A stretch of DNA of 64,000 bases, taken from NCBI GenBank assembly GCA_947482665.1, contig CANKJK010000001.1:1-64000 (forward strand), given 5' to 3'. Made by a program: the position numbers and the translations under genes. The stretch is from Acidobacteriota bacterium. Lineage in GTDB: Bacteria > Acidobacteriota > Vicinamibacteria > Vicinamibacterales > UBA2999. Positions 17,576-26,812 of the stretch are shown here, one piece after another (position 1 is the first letter of the stretch; every line of letters starts with the position of its first letter). The notes under the pieces are model-generated. The model made no database searches and was not told where the DNA came from. It saw only the letters and a list, made by a program, of their open reading frames with translations.

Positions 17576-17639
17576 TGCCTTGAGACCAATCAGGCCACGC
17601 CGCTTCCGTTCGCGAAGCATTCGTCGCACTGCGGTCCCC

Positions 17640-17645
17640 TACGAT
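17640..17645 (+). promoter_or_regulatory. candidate -10, leaderless start of the TonB receptor gene
   Basis: TACGAT lies 7 bp before the ATG at 17653. No good -35 is visible. It is listed because the same spacing recurs at several genes in the window. Confidence 0.3.
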
Positions 17646-17652
17646 CGATTCC

Positions 17653-19683
17653 ATGAATTGCGTCGTGTGTGGTGTCCGTGGTCTTCTTGTCGGCGCGTTG
17701 TTGGCGCCCGTTCTTGCGCAGGCGCAGTCGCCCGCGCCCGCCCAACCGGGCAGATTTGAGACTGAGGTCGTGGTGACGGCGGAGCGTGTCGAGACGCCCG
17801 TTGCGCAGGTGCCGGCCTCCGTCGTCGTTATCGGGCGCGAGGCGCTGCAGGCGATGCCGGTGGTGCAGCCTGCCGAGATCATCTCGTTCCTGCCGGGCTT
17901 CAATCTGATGCAGGGCCAGTTCTACGCCGGGCGTCCCGTGACCTCCGCGCGCGGCTTCTTCGGTGGCGGCGAGGCTGAGTATGTCCGCCTGCTCGTGGAT
18001 GGGCGCCCTGTCGGCGACGCCGAGTCTGGCCTGATCGACTGGTCGCTCGTGCCGGTCGCCGGCGTGAAGCGCGTCGAGGCATTTCGTGGTCCCGGTGCGT
18101 CCTTCTATGGGGACGCGGCCGTGGGTGGCGTGATTCAGATCATCACCGACCGCGCGTCCAACCTGGCGCAGGTCTCGCTCTCCGGAGGGACGTTCTCCTC
18201 CTTCACCGGAGACGGACTCTTCGGCCGGAAGGCGAAGGGCGTCATGGTGAGTCTGTCCGGTGCGGCCCGGACGACCGAGGGGGCCTTCGTGCATTCCGCT
18301 GCGCGGGAACAGGTTGGCTCGGGCAGCCTTGAGGGCACGAAGGGCGGAACGACGTATCGCGTGAGCGCGACGGGGCAGTCCCGTCGGCGCGACGACCCGG
18401 GGTCGCTGACCGTGGCGGCGTTTACCGCGGATCCCGCATCGTCCAATTCGGCCTTTCGCTTCGACAACGCCGATCGCACGACCTATCTCACGCTGTTCGA
18501 TGTGAAGGCCGCCTCGGCGCCGTTTCATCCGGTCGCCCGGTTCTTCGTCGACGGGCGCATTGAGGACGCCGTGCGCACGATCTATCTCGCGCCGGGGCTC
18601 TCCGATACGAAGGCCCGCGACCTGACCAGTCGCAGTGTGGGTGGGAGCGTGGAAGGCGAGCAGTCGCTCGGAGGACATGGCGCGACGCTGCGGGCGGGTC
18701 TTGATGTCGCCCGTGATCGGCTCGAAACGGCCTACCGCGCGTTCAGCGGCGGAACGGCCGGCGCGGCGCTCACATCGGCCACGGGCTCTCGTGTGCGACT
18801 GGGAGTCTTCGGATCCGCGACCTATGACCCGGCGCCGCGGATGCGGCTGGTGGGCGCGGTGCGGTTCGATCGCATTGACGACGGCAGTTTCGTGGCCACC
18901 GGCACGGCGCTCCCCGACAAGACGGCGTGGTCGCCCCGTGGCGGCGTCACCGTCCGGCTGTCCGAGAAGGGGTCGGTCGTGGCGTTCGGACAGGTGGCGC
19001 GCGCATTCAAGGCGCCGACGCTGGATCAGATGTTTGACCCGCGGCCGTATCCGGACTTCCGTGGCGGGTCCTTTTCCATCTCGAATCGGCGGCTGCTTCC
19101 GCAGCGTATGCGGAACGTGGAAGGCGGGCTCTCCGGCGGCGGGCGTGTGAGCTGGAGCGCGCTGGCCTATCGGATGGATGTCGAATCAGAAATCGACTTC
19201 GATGTCCGCACGTTCTCCTATGCGAATCTCGGCGAGAGCCGCCACGTTGGCCTCGAGTTCGAGGCGCAGGGCAATTGGACGGCGCGCGTCCAGCCGATGG
19301 TGAGCTATGCCCTGGTGCAGGTGACGGATCAGTCGGCGGCGAACACCTCCGCCCAGCTCAAGAACGTGCCGAAGCACCTCCTGTCGGTTGGAGCGGCGTT
19401 CAACGTGCCGACGGTTGTGAGCGGCACGATCCGCGTGCGTCACACGACCGGCGGCTTTCTGGATGACGCCAATACGCTGGCCATCGACGGACCCACCACG
19501 GTGGACCTCCGGGTGCGCCACTCGCTCGGACGGCACTTCATCTTCCTCGACGTGACGAACCTGACAGATCGCGTGTATCAGGAGTATGGCTACACGCTCA
19601 CGGACTTCCGTGGCCAGGTCGTGCCGTACGTATACGCCGGCGCTGGGCGTGGAGTGCGCCTGGGCACGACGCTCTCGTTCTAA
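17653..19683 (+). CDS. TonB-dependent outer-membrane receptor
   Basis: The 676-aa protein has a signal peptide cleaved near AQAQS. The plug domain follows (ETEVVVTAERVETPVAQVPASVVVI, GRPVTSARGFFGGG, VRLLVDGRPVGD, RGPGASFYGDAAVGGVIQII). The C-terminal 22-strand barrel ends in GVRLGTTLSF with the terminal Phe. It resembles cobalamin or siderophore receptors (BtuB/FepA class) and, unlike the Oar-type protein at 34875-38129, has no N-terminal carboxypeptidase-regulatory domain. The ligand is unknown. The NosL-like neighbour hints at a metal but proves nothing. Confidence 0.88.
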   Translation: MNCVVCGVRGLLVGALLAPVLAQAQSPAPAQPGRFETEVVVTAERVETPVAQVPASVVVIGREALQAMPVVQPAEIISFLPGFNLMQGQFYAGRPVTSARGFFGGGEAEYVRLLVDGRPVGDAESGLIDWSLVPVAGVKRVEAFRGPGASFYGDAAVGGVIQIITDRASNLAQVSLSGGTFSSFTGDGLFGRKAKGVMVSLSGAARTTEGAFVHSAAREQVGSGSLEGTKGGTTYRVSATGQSRRRDDPGSLTVAAFTADPASSNSAFRFDNADRTTYLTLFDVKAASAPFHPVARFFVDGRIEDAVRTIYLAPGLSDTKARDLTSRSVGGSVEGEQSLGGHGATLRAGLDVARDRLETAYRAFSGGTAGAALTSATGSRVRLGVFGSATYDPAPRMRLVGAVRFDRIDDGSFVATGTALPDKTAWSPRGGVTVRLSEKGSVVAFGQVARAFKAPTLDQMFDPRPYPDFRGGSFSISNRRLLPQRMRNVEGGLSGGGRVSWSALAYRMDVESEIDFDVRTFSYANLGESRHVGLEFEAQGNWTARVQPMVSYALVQVTDQSAANTSAQLKNVPKHLLSVGAAFNVPTVVSGTIRVRHTTGGFLDDANTLAIDGPTTVDLRVRHSLGRHFIFLDVTNLTDRVYQEYGYTLTDFRGQVVPYVYAGAGRGVRLGTTLSF

Positions 19684-19704
19684 GGCCAAGACACCGCCGG
19701 CATC

Positions 19705-19735
19705 GCGCCCCGTCTCCCCAGTGGAGGCGGGGCGC
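19705..19735 (+). terminator. GC-rich hairpin after the TonB receptor gene
   Basis: GCGCCCCGTCTCC pairs with GGAGGCGGGGCGC (13 bp, one G-U pair) around a 5-nt loop, 21 bp after the stop. There is no U-tract. Confidence 0.5.
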
Positions 19736-19800
19736 TGTGCTGTACAGGCACGCGCACGCAGCGACGACAAATTGCCGCACGCCGGACGACCCTGGCGGCA

Positions 19801-19806
19801 GATAAT
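19801..19806 (+). promoter_or_regulatory. candidate -10 (GATAAT), leaderless start
   Basis: GATAAT (one mismatch to consensus) lies 7 bp before the ATG at 19814, so a normally spaced start site falls on the start codon. Confidence 0.45.
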
Positions 19807-19813
19807 CAGCGGC

Positions 19814-21445
19814 ATGGTGCTTCGAGACCGCCTGACCGGCTGTTTCCTCGCGGGGCTGCTATGGCCAGCTCTCGCGACGGCGGGTCCGCCCTCCCCCACC
19901 CTGAGCGCCGGCGGCGGCATGGTGCGCGTCGCGTTCGAGATTTCCGGGGGTACGGCCCTCGCACACTTCCCGGATGACATCGCCGCAGGCGAGCCATTCT
20001 CGGGCACGTTCGAGGCCCCAGCCGGTTACGTCCTGCTCCAGGGGAAGCAGACTGCAAGGGCCGGGCAGACCTTCGCGTGGCGCGTGCCCGCGAGCGGCGC
20101 GGAGGGGATGCTCCTGATCCTCAAGGACGCCCACGGGTTAGAAGCGGGGCAGATCGCGCTGCGGACGCCGGCCGCCGGTGCGCGCGAAACGGCCTTCCGC
20201 GTGCCGACGATGATTCAGACGGGCCGTCCCTTCCCCGTGCATGGTCCCTTTGACGGCAAGGCCGGCAATACGCGCGTGCAGGTCGGCAACCAGCCGGCGC
20301 CGGTGATCGCCGAGTCAGTGCGCCGCGCCATCCTTCGGGCGCCAAACGGCGTGTTGGGTACCGCCCGCGCACAGATCAGAGAGTCAGGCCGACGCTTCAC
20401 CGGTGAGGTGCGCAGTCTTGGGCTCGCGGTGCAGCCGGCTGATCCCGAGGCGGGGCGCATTGAACGCGAAATCACCATCCGTGGACTGACGGGCGCCACC
20501 GTGGACGTGCCGATTGAGATGGGCGCCAGCGCGCTCTATGTGCGTCATGAAGAGGCCGCGGCCGATGGCGTGTTCTCGATCAAGCGCACCTTCCGAACGG
20601 CGTCGGAGCAGGAGCCCATCACGCTCGTGATCCCCTCAAACCGGCGTGAGGAAGTGGCGATCATCCTGCGGACGCCATCGCGCGACGGCCAGGTCAAACT
20701 GGCGCGGCAGCACGCGCAGGTGATCAGGTCGATGGAGTTCGATGCGATGCCCGTCATGCGGGAACTCCTCGACGACTTCCAGCTGGGGGGCGATGCGGCG
20801 TTTGCGGCCTTCGAGGTGGACGAGCCGCGCGCCATGGCAATGGTGCTGGGCGCCATTCCGAATGTGAGTACCGGCGTGGAACTGATCGCGCTGGATTACT
20901 TCATCGGCCGCTCAACTGCGGTGCGCACGGCGGTGGCGACCGAAGCACGGGATGCCGCGCACCGAGTGCTGGCGCGCATCCTGTCGACGACGACGGCCGA
21001 GCTCGCTGTCTACGTGCTGGGCCTGACGGGCACTCAGGCTGACATCCCGCTGCTGGAGAAGATTGCCGCCGGTGGCGGAGTGGGCACGCGCGGACTGCGC
21101 GACGCGGCCGAGGCCGCGCTGGCCCGCCTGGGGTCCCGGCCCCACCTCGACCGCATCCACGGCGACCTGTCTCACACCATCACGAAGACCACGCGGTTCG
21201 ACGAAGGTGCGGTGGTGACCCGGGCGCTGCGCAAGGCGGGTTTCGTCGGGAATCCCGAGATGCTCTCGGACGTGTGTGCCCATGTCGATGACCCGAAGGT
21301 GTGGGACATCGATATCGCGATCGATCCAGGCGAGGTCTCGCTGACGTCGCTGGCCGCAATTGTCGATGGCACGCCGGTGCCACCCCCGGCCGCCCGTCGC
21401 AGTCGCGACGACTGGCGCCGCTACTGCGCCGACCGTTCGCGCTGA
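19814..21445 (+). CDS. unknown secreted protein, 543 aa
   Basis: The signal peptide is LTGCFLAGLLWPALATAGPP. The N-terminal ~250 residues look like beta-sandwich modules (MVRVAFEISGGTALAHF, FSGTFEAPAGYVLLQGKQTARAGQTFAWRVP, DVPIEMGASALYVRHEEA). The C-terminal half is helical and HEAT-like (LLDDFQLGGDAAFAAFEV, LIALDYFIGRS, RDAAEAALARLGSRP). I do not recognise a family. No catalytic motif stands out. The start is set by the signal peptide and the GATAAT just upstream. The end overlaps the convergent PAP2 gene by 25 bp. Confidence 0.7.
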   Translation: MVLRDRLTGCFLAGLLWPALATAGPPSPTLSAGGGMVRVAFEISGGTALAHFPDDIAAGEPFSGTFEAPAGYVLLQGKQTARAGQTFAWRVPASGAEGMLLILKDAHGLEAGQIALRTPAAGARETAFRVPTMIQTGRPFPVHGPFDGKAGNTRVQVGNQPAPVIAESVRRAILRAPNGVLGTARAQIRESGRRFTGEVRSLGLAVQPADPEAGRIEREITIRGLTGATVDVPIEMGASALYVRHEEAAADGVFSIKRTFRTASEQEPITLVIPSNRREEVAIILRTPSRDGQVKLARQHAQVIRSMEFDAMPVMRELLDDFQLGGDAAFAAFEVDEPRAMAMVLGAIPNVSTGVELIALDYFIGRSTAVRTAVATEARDAAHRVLARILSTTTAELAVYVLGLTGTQADIPLLEKIAAGGGVGTRGLRDAAEAALARLGSRPHLDRIHGDLSHTITKTTRFDEGAVVTRALRKAGFVGNPEMLSDVCAHVDDPKVWDIDIAIDPGEVSLTSLAAIVDGTPVPPPAARRSRDDWRRYCADRSR

Positions 21446-22395
21446 GGCGCGTCCGACCACCAGCGCTCAAAGCGCGGAGCCGCCCAGAGCACCCAGGGCA
21501 CCAGCAAGGCGCCCGCGAGCAGATCCACCACGAAGTGGTGCCGCAGATAGATGGTGGCGGCCAGAAGACCGACGACCACGAACCCGAGCGGTACCACATA
21601 CCAGCGCAGGTACCGCCAGGCGTAGGTGAGCGTCAGGAGGCTGACGCCGGCGTGCAGACTCGGAAACGCGGCCCGCGAGGCCTCGTTCGGGACCATCGCA
21701 ATGAGGGCGTTCTGAAAGGCCGTGATGCCCATCGCGCCGCCCTTCAGGTCGCGCGAGAAGGCGCCAATCGAGGCGAGATAGAGCCGCGGCGGCGCGGCCG
21801 GAAAGACCACGTAGAGCACGTATCCGGAATAGAAGCAGACGATGAGGCCAAGCAGGGCGATTCGGGCCTCGGCGCGCCGGCCGGTCAGGAGGAGGAGCAG
21901 CACCAGCGACGGGGCGATCAGGAAGAAGGACCCGTAGAAGGCCGAGAAGATTTCCGTCCGTGCCGGTGTGATGAACTGTTCGGCCCAGACGACCGGTTGC
22001 ACGCCGAACAGCCAGGCGTCGGCGGCGGCCAGATACTGGTGCACGTCGTGTGGATTCACGAAGCGAACCGTGTCGTGCAGGTTCGTGTAGACCGCAATGC
22101 AGAGCACGAAGGGCAGGACCGTGCGCGCGGATTCGAGCCAGGTGGCCAGGCCGTGACGGCCGCGCCACCGGGTGCGGGTCCGCTCCATCAGGGGAATGGT
22201 GAGCGCCAGCACCGTCGCAATGCCCAGCCGCAGGAAGCCGCTCGCCACGCGGCCCGAAAACCCTCCCGTCTGACGCAGGGTCCAGTCGGCGTAGATGGTC
22301 ACCAGGACCGACGGCACGAAGGCTGCGACAAAGAGCGCCTCCTCGGGTCTGAGCGCGCGGCGCGCACGGGCGACGAGGCCGGTGGGTTCGGACAT
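21421..22395 (-). CDS. PAP2 superfamily membrane enzyme (inositolphosphotransferase/IPC synthase-like)
   Basis: This 324-aa multi-pass protein has about six to eight hydrophobic helices. The PAP2 catalytic signature is split as expected: PAAPPRLYL, then AAFPSLHAGVSLL (SLHA with the catalytic His), then YLRHHFVVDLLAG (second His and Asp). The Pro-Ser-Leu-His-Ala form and overall layout match the PAP2_3/inositol phosphorylceramide synthase-like branch, which transfers or removes phospho-head-groups in membrane lipids. Substrate unknown. It sits 25 bp before the stop of the DUF5916 gene on the same strand, which lies upstream of it. Confidence 0.8.
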   Translation of the reverse strand: MSEPTGLVARARRALRPEEALFVAAFVPSVLVTIYADWTLRQTGGFSGRVASGFLRLGIATVLALTIPLMERTRTRWRGRHGLATWLESARTVLPFVLCIAVYTNLHDTVRFVNPHDVHQYLAAADAWLFGVQPVVWAEQFITPARTEIFSAFYGSFFLIAPSLVLLLLLTGRRAEARIALLGLIVCFYSGYVLYVVFPAAPPRLYLASIGAFSRDLKGGAMGITAFQNALIAMVPNEASRAAFPSLHAGVSLLTLTYAWRYLRWYVVPLGFVVVGLLAATIYLRHHFVVDLLAGALLVPWVLWAAPRFERWWSDAPQRERSAQ

Positions 22396-22420
22396 GCGCT
22401 TTCGGAAGAGTGGCGCGAGG

Positions 22421-24655
22421 CTAGAAGCGGAACATCCGGTTGATCTTGAACACGATCGCGCGGTTCCGGAGGTCGGGGAATCCGCGCACGGCGGCGTCGA
22501 GCTCGTCGGAGTAGACCAGGAACATCTCGCTGCCGAGCACGTACTCCCACCGGAAGCGGACGTTGGTGCTCGTCGTGCGCGTGGCCGAGGCGTACTGCAC
22601 GAGGCCGCTGACGAACATCCGAGGGGTCACGGTGTAGGTCGTGCGATTGGAGATGACGCTGTTGCGGAACGAACCCTGCGTCAGCGAGATCCAGTTGACC
22701 GAGATGGCGGGCTCCAGCGAAATCTGCGGCGTCAGCCGTGCGCGCGGATTACTGAACGTCACCGTCCTCTTGGTGCCGTTGTAGAAGGTGCCGGCATCAA
22801 AGCCGACCGTGCCCGAGAGCGCCCGCTGGTTGCCCAGGGCCACGGTCACGTTCGCGTTCTGAAACTCGTACCGGCCGACGGGGAGGGTGACACCCCGGAA
22901 GATGGCGAACGGGCGGGCGAGTTGCTCGACGGTGGAGTTGACCTGGGCCGTGATGCGGTCGGTGTTCTGCATTTCGGCGCTGAAGTAGCCGTTGTAGTTG
23001 CCGGACTGCGTGACGCCGTTCTTGCCGACGAAGCGGTCGACGGACGTCTGGTAGTAGTACTTCCGGACCCGCGTGTTCTTCTTCGGGCGGGGGCTGAAGC
23101 GCGCCAGGGCGTAGGTGCGGTGGAAGTCGTCACGCTGGATGAAGCCGACCTCGGGGTTGAAGTTGTCGCCGACCACCAGGCGATCGAACTCCACGCCGTA
23201 GCGGTCCTTGTTCAGGCTCGCCTGCACGCGGTAACTGGTGTCGTCGTCATTGAGGGCCGGCGTGTCGGTCTTGGCGGCGTAGGCGTTGATGGTGACGAAG
23301 TTCTTCAGGTTGAAGTTGGCGTCGACGCCGAAGGTCTGCGTGCTGCCCGTGCCGACCGTGGCATGCGAGCGGCCTGTGTAGATCAGGCCTACGCTGCTTC
23401 GGTTGAGGATGTCGCGTCGGAGCCGGACGACGGAGAAGTTTGTGGACGGTGTCCGGCTGAGGGCTTCATCGTCGGTCTGCACGTTCATGGCGCCGACGGT
23501 GAAGGCGCCGGCGCGGCCAGTCAGGCGCCCGCCGCCCTGGATGGGCACCACGCGGCCGCTGTTCAGCCCGATCCGGCGGCTGAAGAAGAGCAAGGGCGTC
23601 ACGCCGCCAGCGTTGGCGCCGCCCGAAGATGCGCCGCCGAAGTCGAAGATGCTCTGACCTTCAAGGAAGAACTCCCGCTTCTCCGGGAAGAAGAGACTGA
23701 AGCGCGTCAGGTTGACCTGCTGGTTATCGATTTCCACCTGGGCGAAGTCGGTGTTGTAGGTGAAGTCGGCGGTCAGGTTATTGGTGACGCCGTACTTGAA
23801 ATCCAGCCCGACTTCGCTGTCGCCGGCGTTGTCCTTAGGCGGGCGCGACAGCCGGTCTGTCGCCACACTGCCGACGGCGTAGGGCTTGATCTCGATGTTC
23901 TTGCTGGCGGCCGGGGCTTCGATACCGACCAGCTTGGCGCTGTTGGCGATCTGGAAGATGGCGGCCGCGCCGGAGAATCCCGCAATCAGGGGCAGCTTGA
24001 TGAGAAACGATTCCTCGTTCTTCCAGCGCACCGTGCGGCGCAGATTGAATCCCCAGGTCTGGCCGGCACCGGGCTGGTATCTGATGGACTTGAAAGGGAT
24101 CGCCATCTCGGCAATCCAGCCGCCCTCAAATCGGCCGATGCCGTAGCGCCAGAGGGGATTCCAGTCGGCGCTGCCGGGTCGCAGGTGACTGGCCTGCGCG
24201 TCATAGATGGCGCCAAGCGGCGTGATCTCGAACAGCAGCGCCGTGCGCTTGTCGTTGAACGTGTCAAAAAAGAAGGCGACGTTCTCGTTGCGCGGGATGT
24301 TGTTGCTGTCGCGGCGCATCTCGTCGAGGATCCAGCCGGATGGCGGCTTGGAGTCCCAGCAGCGGACCGTGATGTAGACGTTGGCGGCGTCGTAGGCCAG
24401 CCACACGTCGGTCTTCTCCGTTGCCGGGGCGCCAGGGGTGGGCTCCATCTGCACGAAGTCGCCGGCCGGGACGACGGTGGAGTACAACGGCTCATCCAGT
24501 TGGCCGTCGAGCTTCAGGGGACTCGTGAGCTTGATGGCGTGGAGCGTCAGCGTCCCGTCAGGCTCCGTGGTGGCCATCCGGGTGGGCGTCTGGGCGAGCG
24601 TGAGGGTGGCGCCAAGGCACACCACGGCCGCTAAAAGGAGAGACTTCAGTGTCAT
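22421..24655 (-). CDS. secreted DUF5916 outer-membrane barrel protein with CBM9-like N-domain (paralogue 2)
   Basis: The 744-aa protein has a signal peptide (LKSLLLAAVVCLGATLTLAQ). The CBM9-like domain (SPLKLDGQLDEPLYSTVV, DVWLAYDAANVYITVRCWD) and DUF5916 barrel follow. It shares FSLFFPEKREFFLEGQSIFDF and the ending NRAIVFKINRMFRF with the other copies. The ATG at 24655 starts the signal peptide; a longer frame upstream would overlap the divergent DUF3810 gene. The start codons of the two genes overlap or nearly overlap, so their control regions must lie inside each other's 5' ends. Function unknown. Confidence 0.85.
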   Translation of the reverse strand: MTLKSLLLAAVVCLGATLTLAQTPTRMATTEPDGTLTLHAIKLTSPLKLDGQLDEPLYSTVVPAGDFVQMEPTPGAPATEKTDVWLAYDAANVYITVRCWDSKPPSGWILDEMRRDSNNIPRNENVAFFFDTFNDKRTALLFEITPLGAIYDAQASHLRPGSADWNPLWRYGIGRFEGGWIAEMAIPFKSIRYQPGAGQTWGFNLRRTVRWKNEESFLIKLPLIAGFSGAAAIFQIANSAKLVGIEAPAASKNIEIKPYAVGSVATDRLSRPPKDNAGDSEVGLDFKYGVTNNLTADFTYNTDFAQVEIDNQQVNLTRFSLFFPEKREFFLEGQSIFDFGGASSGGANAGGVTPLLFFSRRIGLNSGRVVPIQGGGRLTGRAGAFTVGAMNVQTDDEALSRTPSTNFSVVRLRRDILNRSSVGLIYTGRSHATVGTGSTQTFGVDANFNLKNFVTINAYAAKTDTPALNDDDTSYRVQASLNKDRYGVEFDRLVVGDNFNPEVGFIQRDDFHRTYALARFSPRPKKNTRVRKYYYQTSVDRFVGKNGVTQSGNYNGYFSAEMQNTDRITAQVNSTVEQLARPFAIFRGVTLPVGRYEFQNANVTVALGNQRALSGTVGFDAGTFYNGTKRTVTFSNPRARLTPQISLEPAISVNWISLTQGSFRNSVISNRTTYTVTPRMFVSGLVQYASATRTTSTNVRFRWEYVLGSEMFLVYSDELDAAVRGFPDLRNRAIVFKINRMFRF

Positions 24656-24665
24656 GGAAGAGTCG

Positions 24666-25793
24666 ATGATAAATCGGCAGACGGGGATGCGCGAAGGGAT
24701 TCGCAGGTGGGCCGGGGCCGTGGTCGTGGGCGTGGCCCTGGTGGCCCTGGTGGCGCCCATGCCCGCGCCCCTGGTCGAACGCGTCTATTCCAACGGTGTC
24801 TACCCGTTCATTGAGCGGGCGCTGACGACGGCGTCTGGCGTGGTCCCTGTCGCGTGGCTCGACATCTGGCTCGGCGGCGCCCTCGGGTGGCTCGGCTGGG
24901 TGTGGTGGCAGCCTGTGCGGGTGAGTCATGGGTCGCGAGTGAGGGCCGTCGGGCGAGCAGCATGGCGGACGGTCGTCGGGGCGGCGGCGGTCTATCTGAT
25001 CTTCCTGCTGTGCTGGGGGTTGAACTATCGGCGTGAGCCCCTCTCGGCGAGGCTCGTGCAGGACAAGCCCGTGCCGGATACGGCCGCGGTCCAGGCGCTC
25101 GGTGAATTGGCCGTCCGTGAGCTCACAGCGCTCCACGATGCCGCGCACGCACGGGAGTGGCCAGGGCCCGCCGTCGACGATGCGCGTCTCCGCGCTGCGG
25201 CGGCGCACGTGCAGAGCCTGCTGGCCACGCCCCGGGTGGCTGTGGCCAGGCTCAAGCCCACGCTGCTGCGCTGGGTGTTCCGCTGGGAAGGGGTGGATGC
25301 CATGACCAACCCGTTCGGCCTGGACGTGCTGCGCAATCCGGACCTCCTGCCGTTCGAGCGTCCGTTCGTGGCCGCGCACGAGTGGGCGCATCTGGCGGGA
25401 TTCGCGGACGAGGCCGAGGCGAACTTCATCGGGTGGCTGACCTGCCTGCACGGGGATGTCCGCGCGCAGTACAGCGGCTGGCTGTTTCTCTATTGGCAGG
25501 TGGAGGCGGAGCTGCCGCCCGCGGAACGGGCGAGCGTGGCCGCGCGGGTGCCGCCAGGCGTCAAGGCAGACCGCGACGCCATCGCGGCGAGGCTCACCGC
25601 TGGCGTGGTGCCAGTGCTGCAGCAGGCTGGGTGGGCCGCCTACGATCGCTATCTCAAGGCCAACAGAGTCGAGAGCGGCGTCCACAGTTACGGCGAGGTG
25701 CTGACCCTGATCTCGAGGACGGCTCTTGATAGCCGGTGGAGGCCTGTCCTGCGATCGGGTGATGCCGCCGCGGCCGAGGCTAGCGGGCCGTGA
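24666..25793 (+). CDS. DUF3810 family membrane protein with HExxH site
   Basis: The 375-aa protein has two or three N-terminal hydrophobic segments (AGAVVVGVALVALVAP, VAWLDIWLGGALGWLGWVWW, AVYLIFLLCWGLNY). The rest is soluble and carries the zinc-peptidase-like motif AAHEWAHLAGFADEAEANF. DUF3810 members share this HExxH region, but a substrate is not known to me. Starts at 24654, 24666 and 24687 are all possible. I chose 24666 because GGAAGAG sits at ribosome-binding distance. It is divergent from the DUF5916 gene and converges on the next gene, with a 14-bp overlap. Confidence 0.75.
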   Translation: MINRQTGMREGIRRWAGAVVVGVALVALVAPMPAPLVERVYSNGVYPFIERALTTASGVVPVAWLDIWLGGALGWLGWVWWQPVRVSHGSRVRAVGRAAWRTVVGAAAVYLIFLLCWGLNYRREPLSARLVQDKPVPDTAAVQALGELAVRELTALHDAAHAREWPGPAVDDARLRAAAAHVQSLLATPRVAVARLKPTLLRWVFRWEGVDAMTNPFGLDVLRNPDLLPFERPFVAAHEWAHLAGFADEAEANFIGWLTCLHGDVRAQYSGWLFLYWQVEAELPPAERASVAARVPPGVKADRDAIAARLTAGVVPVLQQAGWAAYDRYLKANRVESGVHSYGEVLTLISRTALDSRWRPVLRSGDAAAAEASGP

Positions 25794-26805
25794 CCGGCAC
25801 GTCGATGAGGGCGAGCCCGGCCTTGGCGATCGTGGCCAGCGCCTCTGCTTCGGTCGTCATCTCTTCGCCGACGCGGGCGCGATGCCGGAAGGGGCGATAG
25901 GCCTCTTCCGGCGTCAACGTCGGGAGGTCCGGTGCCAGGTCCCGGCGCACGAAGAATGCGTTGACGCCCTGCTGCTCGCACAGCACCAGGCGATAGCCCT
26001 TATCCCGAGCCACCTGTTCCAGAGCGGCGAGTGAGGCGCCGAAGTATTCGATCGGCCGATTCGCGGGAGGCCCCTCGACGGGCGTCGTGACGGCGCGCGT
26101 TGGACCGAAGTAGGCGTTGTATTCCAGCACCAGTACCCGCGCGGTACAGGCGTCCAGGGCCTTCATGAGCCAGTACTCCACGCTGTCGACGTCGATGGAC
26201 AGCAGATCAATCTCGCCGGCGCAGCCGTGTTCGCGGATGAGCGTATTGATGTTGTCGGGCGTGACCATGGCCTGCACGACCGTGACCCCTGCATTCGTCC
26301 GCAGTTCGTGGCGGGCCATGCTGACCGCCCTGGTACTGGCGTCGACCATCAGGCCGCCCCAGCCCATGTCGTGCGCGAGCACCGCCGCACTTCCGCCTGA
26401 GCCCCCGCACCCGATTTCCACGAACCGCCGCGTGGTCACGCCAGCGGCGTCCAGCAGGGCCAGGATGATGCCGTCCTCCTCGTGCTGGGAGCGCAACCGG
26501 AACCGGCGCGCGTTGAGCGCCAGCGGGGCGGGGATATCGGTCGGCAGGTATTGCGCCCGCACGAGGGCGGCGAGCTGAAGGCGGAAGGTCTGGCGATAGC
26601 GTTCGTCCGCCTTCTGGTTTGCCAGGACCTTGCTGACCTGCTTCTGGGCCGACGCCACATCCTCGAGCTTCGTCGCCATCCGCTGCATGAGGCCCTTGAG
26701 CTCCGTCACGTCCGAGCGCAACGCGCGTAGCTGGGCCGACTCGGATGCGAAGAGCCGGCGGCCGATGCGGGTCAGTAGCCCGCCCTGATTGGGTGAGTCC
26801 GCCAT
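25780..26805 (-). CDS. FkbM-type SAM-dependent methyltransferase
   Basis: The 341-aa protein starts MADSPNQGG. Residues ~25-75 form a likely coiled coil (AQLRALRSDVTELKGLMQRMATKLEDV). The methyltransferase core follows: RFVEIGCGGSGGSAAVLAHDMGWGGLMVDAS (motif I and acidic end of strand 2) and IDLLSIDVDSVEYWLMKAL, as in FkbM-like enzymes. Such enzymes often methylate sugars or lipids of surface glycans. The substrate is unknown. It lies 7 bp downstream of the Sua5 gene on the minus strand, so the two are probably co-transcribed. Confidence 0.72.
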   Translation of the reverse strand: MADSPNQGGLLTRIGRRLFASESAQLRALRSDVTELKGLMQRMATKLEDVASAQKQVSKVLANQKADERYRQTFRLQLAALVRAQYLPTDIPAPLALNARRFRLRSQHEEDGIILALLDAAGVTTRRFVEIGCGGSGGSAAVLAHDMGWGGLMVDASTRAVSMARHELRTNAGVTVVQAMVTPDNINTLIREHGCAGEIDLLSIDVDSVEYWLMKALDACTARVLVLEYNAYFGPTRAVTTPVEGPPANRPIEYFGASLAALEQVARDKGYRLVLCEQQGVNAFFVRRDLAPDLPTLTPEEAYRPFRHRARVGEEMTTEAEALATIAKAGLALIDVPVTAR

Positions 26806-26812
26806 GTCCTCG

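Noticed and set aside
22295-24634. 779-aa plus-strand frame opposite DUF5916 paralogue 2
   Set aside because: It mirrors the coding strand of a clear DUF5916 protein; its Val/Asp/Gly/Arg-rich composition is the typical antisense pattern. The same applies to 51833-53953 opposite paralogue 3.
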